From a virus, in IMG/VR virus record IMGVR_UViG_3300042566_000153, positions 1 through 22,553 of that record: 22,553 nucleotides of DNA; one strand, 5' to 3'. The translations under genes and the position numbers were made by a program. Below the pieces are notes generated by a model. The model had not been told where the DNA came from. It was given only the letters and a program-made list of their open reading frames with translations, and did not search any database. Below are positions 18,222 through 22,553 of this stretch, piece after piece. Position 1 is the first letter of the stretch, and each line of letters starts with the position of its first letter.

Positions 18222-20924
18222 ATGTATGTTGATGCAATCAATGATGCAAAAAATGATCGCATACATGTGATAGAAAGAACTTCTGATGGCACTAGAAGCT
18301 ATCAGGAGTTCCCTGCTAACTATGTATTTTATTATCCCGACTCTAAAGGCAAGTATCGTTCTATCTATCGTGACTCTTTAAGTAGGTTTTCTACTAGAAA
18401 GAAAAGCGAATTTGAAAAAGAAAAGCGTATACACTCGGGTAAGAAGTTATTTGAAAGCGATGTTAACACTGTTTTTAGATGTTTATCTGACAACTATTTA
18501 GGTGTAGAAGCTCCAAAACTTCACACAGCGTTTTTTGACATTGAGGTTGATTTTTCCCCAGAACGCGGATACGCGCCTACTAGTGATCCTTTTAGTCCAG
18601 TGACAGCAATTGCATTGTACTTGGATTGGTTAGATCAACTTATATGTTTGGCTATTCCACCTAAACACATAACAGACGAAACAGCACAAGAGCTAGTAGC
18701 AGAATTTCCAAACACTTTTTTGTTTCGTAGTGAAATAGAAATGTTTGAAACTTTCTTTCAAATAATTGAAGATGCTGATGTGTTAACAGGATGGAACTCA
18801 GAAGGATTTGATATTCCATATATAGTAAACAGAGTAACTAAGATCATGAGTAAAGATGATACTAGAAAGTTCTGTTTAATGGGGCAATTACCTAAACCAA
18901 GAACTTACGAACGATTTGGTAAAGAAGAACAAACATATGACTTAGTAGGTAGAATTCATATGGACTATCTTCAGTTGTATAAAAAGTACAACTATGAATC
19001 CAGACACAGTTACTCGTTAGATGCTATCGGGGAAATGGAAGTTGGTGAAACAAAAACTCCATATGAAGGCACACTAGATCAACTATACAATCGTGACTTC
19101 AAAGAATTCATTAGATATAACCGCCAAGACACTATGCTTGTAGTAAAGATTCACAACAAGCTAAAATTCTTAGAGTTGGCTAATCAACTAGCACACGAAA
19201 ATACAGTATTGTTACCAACAGTAATGGGTTCAGTAGCTATGATTGAAATGGCTATCTATAATGAAGCACATGCTAGAGGTCTTATCGTGCCAGATAAGCA
19301 AAGAGGTCATTCAGGCGAAATGGCTGCTGCTGGTGCTTATGTTGCCCAACCAAAGAAAGGATTGCATTACTGGGTGGGAGCTATAGATATTAACTCACTG
19401 TATCCTTCAACAATTCGTGCTTTGAACATGGCCCCAGAAACAATTGTAGGGCAAATTAGACAAACACATACTGAAAAGTTCTTACACGATAGAGCAATGG
19501 AACTAGCTAAAGAAAAGCGAAACTATGACGAAGATGATGAACTTGACATGAGTTCATTGCTTTGGGAAGGATTGTTTGGTTCACTAGAATATACTTCAGT
19601 AATGAATCAAGAACGCGGCACAATGCTTATTGTTGACTTTGAAGATGGTAGATCACAAGAAATGTCTGCTGCTGAAATATGGAAAATGATTTTTGATTCA
19701 CACAGTCCGTATATGTTATCAGCTAATGGTACTATATTTAGAAGTGATCAAGAAGGTGTTATTCCCGGTCTACTTACTCGTTGGTATGCTGAACGTAAAG
19801 ACTTGCAGAAAAAACTAAAAGAAGCTACTACTGAAACAGATAAAGAGTATTATGACAAGCGACAGTTGGTAAGAAAGATTTTGCTTAACTCTGCTTATGG
19901 TGCACTCTTAAATGAACACTGTAGGTTCTATGACAAACGATTGGGTCAGTCAGTTACTTTAACTGGTAGACAAATTGTTAAGCACATGAATTCTCAGATC
20001 AATGAGATTATAACAGGTGCTTACAATCATGAAGGCGAATCTATGATATACTCTGATACCGACTCAGGTTATTTTTCAGCTTGGCCTATTATTGAGCAAG
20101 AAGTTAACGCAGGTAAGATGGAATGGAACAAAGAACTAGTTGTCCAATTATATGATAATATTGCTGATCAAGTTAACGATAGCTTTCCCGGGTTCATGGA
20201 ACGTGCATGTCATTGTCCAAGAAAGAACGGTGCTATCATTAAAGGTGGCAGAGAAATCATAGGTGACGTGGGCTTGTTTATCAAGAAAAAGCGTTATGCG
20301 GTAAATATCTATGACAAAGAAGGCAAGCGTAAAGACGTAAATGGTAAAACGGGTGATATTAAAGCTATGGGTCTTGAACTAAAAAGATCAGATACGCCTA
20401 AATATATTCAAAAGTTTTTACTAGACGTTCTTACTATGGTTCTAAGCAATAAGTCCAAAGAAGATATTATAGAACGTATCAAAGATTTTAAGCGAGAACT
20501 ATCCGAACAGCCTAGTTGGACTAAGGGTTCTCCTAAGTCAGTAAACAAGCTTACTTTTTACGGCGAACTAGAAGCTAGAAGTAAAAAAGGTAAGGCTACT
20601 ATGCCGGGGCATGTTCGTGCAGCTATCAATTGGAACTTTCTTAAAAAGGCACATAGCGACAATTATTCTATGACTATTTTAGATGGTATGAAAGTTGTTG
20701 TGTGTAAGCTTAAAACCAATCCGTTAGGATTCACTTCCATTGCTTATCCTACAGATGAGCTTAGACTTCCAGATTGGTTCAAACAATTACCGTTTGATGA
20801 CTCATTAATGGAAACTACACTAGTAGATAAAAAGATTGAAAACCTATTAGGTGTACTAAACTGGGACTTGAAAAGTAACACAGACACAAATACTACATTT
20901 GATAGTTTGTTTTCTTTTGGTTGA
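18222..20924 (+). CDS. gp43: DNA polymerase, T4 gp43 type (family B)
   Basis: 900 residues from ATG 18222, with AGGG at 18209-18212; T4 gp43 has 898. A TTG at 18204 in the same frame lies inside the preceding gene and is less likely. Exonuclease motifs: DIE at 106-108, TGWNSEGFD at 189-197, and YNRQD (Tyr 299, Asp 303). Polymerase motifs: DINSLYPS at 389-396, KILLNSAYGAL at 552-562, YSDTDS at 610-615. All catalytic residues appear intact. The C terminus TTFDSLFSFG matches the gp43 tail (LDFLFG) that binds the gp45 clamp. It replicates the phage DNA with proofreading; gp45 is 80 bases downstream. No intein or intron is present. Confidence 0.97.
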   Translation: MYVDAINDAKNDRIHVIERTSDGTRSYQEFPANYVFYYPDSKGKYRSIYRDSLSRFSTRKKSEFEKEKRIHSGKKLFESDVNTVFRCLSDNYLGVEAPKLHTAFFDIEVDFSPERGYAPTSDPFSPVTAIALYLDWLDQLICLAIPPKHITDETAQELVAEFPNTFLFRSEIEMFETFFQIIEDADVLTGWNSEGFDIPYIVNRVTKIMSKDDTRKFCLMGQLPKPRTYERFGKEEQTYDLVGRIHMDYLQLYKKYNYESRHSYSLDAIGEMEVGETKTPYEGTLDQLYNRDFKEFIRYNRQDTMLVVKIHNKLKFLELANQLAHENTVLLPTVMGSVAMIEMAIYNEAHARGLIVPDKQRGHSGEMAAAGAYVAQPKKGLHYWVGAIDINSLYPSTIRALNMAPETIVGQIRQTHTEKFLHDRAMELAKEKRNYDEDDELDMSSLLWEGLFGSLEYTSVMNQERGTMLIVDFEDGRSQEMSAAEIWKMIFDSHSPYMLSANGTIFRSDQEGVIPGLLTRWYAERKDLQKKLKEATTETDKEYYDKRQLVRKILLNSAYGALLNEHCRFYDKRLGQSVTLTGRQIVKHMNSQINEIITGAYNHEGESMIYSDTDSGYFSAWPIIEQEVNAGKMEWNKELVVQLYDNIADQVNDSFPGFMERACHCPRKNGAIIKGGREIIGDVGLFIKKKRYAVNIYDKEGKRKDVNGKTGDIKAMGLELKRSDTPKYIQKFLLDVLTMVLSNKSKEDIIERIKDFKRELSEQPSWTKGSPKSVNKLTFYGELEARSKKGKATMPGHVRAAINWNFLKKAHSDNYSMTILDGMKVVVCKLKTNPLGFTSIAYPTDELRLPDWFKQLPFDDSLMETTLVDKKIENLLGVLNWDLKSNTDTNTTFDSLFSFG

Positions 20925-20932
20925 ACGAACAG

Positions 20933-20961
20933 TTGACAAACGCAATAAAATCCTATATTAT
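20933..20961 (+). promoter_or_regulatory. Sigma70-type promoter for the sliding clamp operon
   Basis: TTGACA (20933-20938) is perfect; TATTAT (20956-20961) matches the -10 consensus at five of six with a 17-base spacer. Starts near 20968 give a leader of about 38 bases with AGAGGA (20993-20998). A CTAAATA at 20977-20983 is one base off the late core and could add late expression. A separate promoter would give clamp in excess over polymerase. Confidence 0.75.
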
Positions 20962-21005
20962 ACATAATAGAAATACCTAAATAATTTCATACAAGAGGAA
21001 ATAAA

Positions 21006-21740
21006 ATGAAAGATTTTTTACAAGATTTGATCCAGCATACACATGGCTTGGGAGTAGTGGAGTTAGTAAAAGTAACAGGCACTGATCAAGTTACTAAGAT
21101 CGAAGCAATGGCAGAAGATAAGACCGTTATTATCAGTGGCACTTTTAAGCATCCAATCGCTGATGCTATTGGTACTTTTGGTATGCCCAATCTAGGCAAG
21201 CTTAAAACTATTTTAGGTTTTGAAGCTGAGTATGACGAAAATGCTTCTATCAGTGTTGTTAGAGAAACAAGAGATAGTGAAGACGTTCCTACTACTATTC
21301 ACTTTGCTACAAAGAATAACGACTTTGTAAATGATTACAGACTTATGTCTAAAGAAATTGTAGAAAGCAAAGTAAAAACTGTTACATTTAAGGGTGCAGC
21401 TTGGAACGTAGAATTTGAACCCACAGTAGCTGGTATTATGCGTTTGAAAATGCAAGCTTCTGCTAACAGTGAAGAAGTAACGTTTTCAACTAAAACAGAA
21501 AGCGGAAACTTGAAAATTTATTTTGGTGATCCTTCTACTCACTCAGGTAACTTTGTGTTTCATGCAGGTGTAACTGGTACTATGACCAAAGCTTGGCAAT
21601 GGCCTGTAAAAGTGTTTCTTTCTATCATGGACTTGCCCGGCGATAAAACAGTTAAAATCTCTGATCAGGGTGCTGCTGAAATCACAGTAGATTCAGGCTT
21701 AGCTGTGTACTCTTACATTCTTCCTGCAATGTCAAAATGA
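21006..21740 (+). CDS. gp45: Sliding clamp, T4 gp45 type
   Basis: 244 residues (T4 gp45: 228). The sequence has the beta-alpha-beta pattern of gp45-type clamps, with TFKHPIADAIGTFGMPNLGKLKTIL and a final VDSGLAVYSYILPAMSK like the T4 end. It lies 80 bases after gp43, whose last residues match the clamp-binding tail. Clamps of this type form trimers around DNA, hold the polymerase and, in T4, also activate late transcription with gp33 and gp55, so the protein links replication to the late promoters seen here. Start ATG 21006 has AGAGGA upstream. It overlaps the next gene by ATGA. Confidence 0.93.
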   Translation: MKDFLQDLIQHTHGLGVVELVKVTGTDQVTKIEAMAEDKTVIISGTFKHPIADAIGTFGMPNLGKLKTILGFEAEYDENASISVVRETRDSEDVPTTIHFATKNNDFVNDYRLMSKEIVESKVKTVTFKGAAWNVEFEPTVAGIMRLKMQASANSEEVTFSTKTESGNLKIYFGDPSTHSGNFVFHAGVTGTMTKAWQWPVKVFLSIMDLPGDKTVKISDQGAAEITVDSGLAVYSYILPAMSK

Positions 21741-21973
21741 TTACAAAGATAGCAACAGGTTTGGGATTATTAAGTACTGGCGGCTCTTCAGGCCCGTATG
21801 TAAGTTTGAATAATCATAGTGCTGGCATGGTTAGATATAACGGGACAGATATGGAAGTTTACGATGGTTCGTCTTGGTATAAAATATCATCTACAGTTAA
21901 TATAGATATTGACTATAACACACGAATGATTATGGACTGGGCCAGTAAAAAATGGCAGAAGAAAAAGCAATAG
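21737..21973 (+). CDS. Small protein with virion-like beta motif, unknown function
   Basis: 78 residues, ATG 21737 overlapping the gp45 stop (ATGA). The middle, MVRYNGTDMEVYDGSSWYKI, is a motif common in phage tail-fibre and other virion proteins (GxxRYNxxxxxxEVYDGxxW), with a GLGLLSTGGSSG stretch before it. The C-terminal tail is basic (DWASKKWQKKKQ). Its place in a replication operon is unusual for a structural motif. I do not know its function. The next gene starts within it. Confidence 0.65.
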   Translation: MITKIATGLGLLSTGGSSGPYVSLNNHSAGMVRYNGTDMEVYDGSSWYKISSTVNIDIDYNTRMIMDWASKKWQKKKQ

Positions 21974-22092
21974 AAAAATTAAAAGACAATCCCACTTTTG
22001 CTGATCTTTTAAAACAAAAAGCTGATATTGAAGAAAAGATACAGATAGTAAAAATACTACTAAAGGACAATAATGGATCAGATCCAGCATAA
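21952..22092 (+). CDS. 46-residue helical protein of unknown function
   Basis: It overlaps the gene before by 22 bases and the gene after by 20. The sequence begins MAEEKAIEKLKDNPTFADLL and goes on with KADIEEKIQIVKILLKD; it reads as two charged helices with a heptad-like pattern, a possible small coiled coil. No strong ribosome binding site is seen, so coupling is likely. Its real expression is plausible because codon bias resembles its neighbours and it fills the gap between 21973 and 22073. Confidence 0.6.
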   Translation: MAEEKAIEKLKDNPTFADLLKQKADIEEKIQIVKILLKDNNGSDPA

Positions 22093-22553
22093 TCTTACTA
22101 ACGCACACAATCCAGAATGGGCACTGTTTTTACCAGCAGTGTCTTCATTCTTTATCGCAGGATTAGGCAAACAACGAGAAGGTGAGCAGTACTTTGATGC
22201 TGCTAGAATTCCTCAAGGGTTTAATGGTGACGTAGAACCACTTAACTTCTTGAACTCTACTCAGGGTTTGTACAAGTACAAATGGGGCTTGTATTCTGCA
22301 GGTCACGCTAATCTAGACATTACTAAAGATGATCCAAGTGAGTCAATTATCAGAAAGCGTGAAAAGGGTACTTTCATGTTAGGCGACTCAGGTGGATTTC
22401 AGATTATGAAGGGGCAATGGCCAGCTGATTGGAAAGATCCTAACTGTCCTAAAGCTATGAAGCAGCGTCAACTAGTACTAAAATGGATGGATACTTATAT
22501 GGACTATGGTATGTGTCTTGACGTTCCTACTCAAACTCTTAGAAACAAACACT
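22073..22553 (+). CDS. N-terminal part of a tRNA-guanine transglycosylase/DpdA-like protein (runs off the window)
   Basis: 160 residues are visible; the frame is open at the window end. AAAGGA at 22062-22067 precedes ATG 22073 by 5 bases. Residues 102-111 read MLGDSGGFQI, close to the DSGGFQ signature of tRNA-guanine transglycosylases, whose Asp binds the base. MCLDVPTQ at 147-154 is placed like the second catalytic-region Asp. Proteins of this superfamily swap guanine for a 7-deazaguanine in tRNA (Tgt) or, as DpdA, in phage DNA. The rest of the N terminus does not match bacterial Tgt, which favours a DpdA-like DNA enzyme, but tRNA action is open. Synthesis genes (queC, queD, queE, folE) are not in this window. 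Confidence 0.72.
   Translation, partial: MDQIQHNLTNAHNPEWALFLPAVSSFFIAGLGKQREGEQYFDAARIPQGFNGDVEPLNFLNSTQGLYKYKWGLYSAGHANLDITKDDPSESIIRKREKGTFMLGDSGGFQIMKGQWPADWKDPNCPKAMKQRQLVLKWMDTYMDYGMCLDVPTQTLRNKH

Overview
This window looks like part of the genome of a T4-like myovirus from an AT-rich marine setting, most like the T4-type phages known from cyanobacteria and SAR11-type hosts. The evidence is a T4-type replisome (clamp loader gp44, DNA polymerase gp43, sliding clamp gp45), a DsbA-like protein, PhoH, T4-type late promoter octamers ([G/C]ATAAATA), tight gene packing with many ATGA or TAATG overlaps, and almost all genes on one strand. The host cannot be fixed from the sequence. I see no tRNA, CRISPR array, insertion sequence, integrase or attachment site. 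No gap between genes exceeds about 170 bases.

Layout. (1) 1-731: the end of a large repetitive structural protein and a small helical protein. (2) 741-3812: a promoter that abuts its start codon, a DnaE-like fragment, two GroES-family genes in tandem, small conserved genes, and clamp loader gp44. The block ends in a terminator shared with the convergent gene phoH (3839-4630, the only minus-strand gene). (3) 4631-5924: a regulatory gap with two late-promoter octamers and two acidic proteins of unknown role. (4) 5929-9712: a consensus sigma70-type promoter drives a chaperone operon of DnaJ and a ClpA-type unfoldase, followed by an unknown gene. (5) 9715-17850: a late-type block. It holds small structural-like proteins, a nucleotidyltransferase fused to extra modules, a glycosyltransferase-like protein, a very large modular protein, a basic Cys-motif protein, a ParB-like protein, a Dps-like protein and a zinc metallopeptidase-like protein. 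(6) 17862-22553: DsbA-like, gp43 and gp45, then two tiny genes and the start of a gene resembling tRNA-guanine transglycosylase/DpdA.

The most notable pattern is in block 5. Several proteins begin with a short tag (M-[RK]-x-x-E-[FV]-[IL]-x-E or close) that resembles the capsid-targeting peptide of T4 internal proteins, which the gp21 prohead protease cuts after [L/I]-x-E. The large proteins of the same block look like strings of small basic or hydrophobic modules separated by similar [L/V/M/I]-x-E sites. I infer that the block encodes proteins packed inside the capsid and delivered with the DNA, some as protease-processed polyproteins.

The second pattern is regulatory. At 9715-9750, and less perfectly at 11563-11609, a late promoter lies in the 5' arm of a hairpin whose 3' arm holds the ribosome binding site. 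Read-through RNA would hide the site, while late RNA would start too far downstream to form the hairpin. The third is a GC-rich 104-base gap at 17222-17329 that is either a gene broken by one in-frame TGA or a structured RNA.
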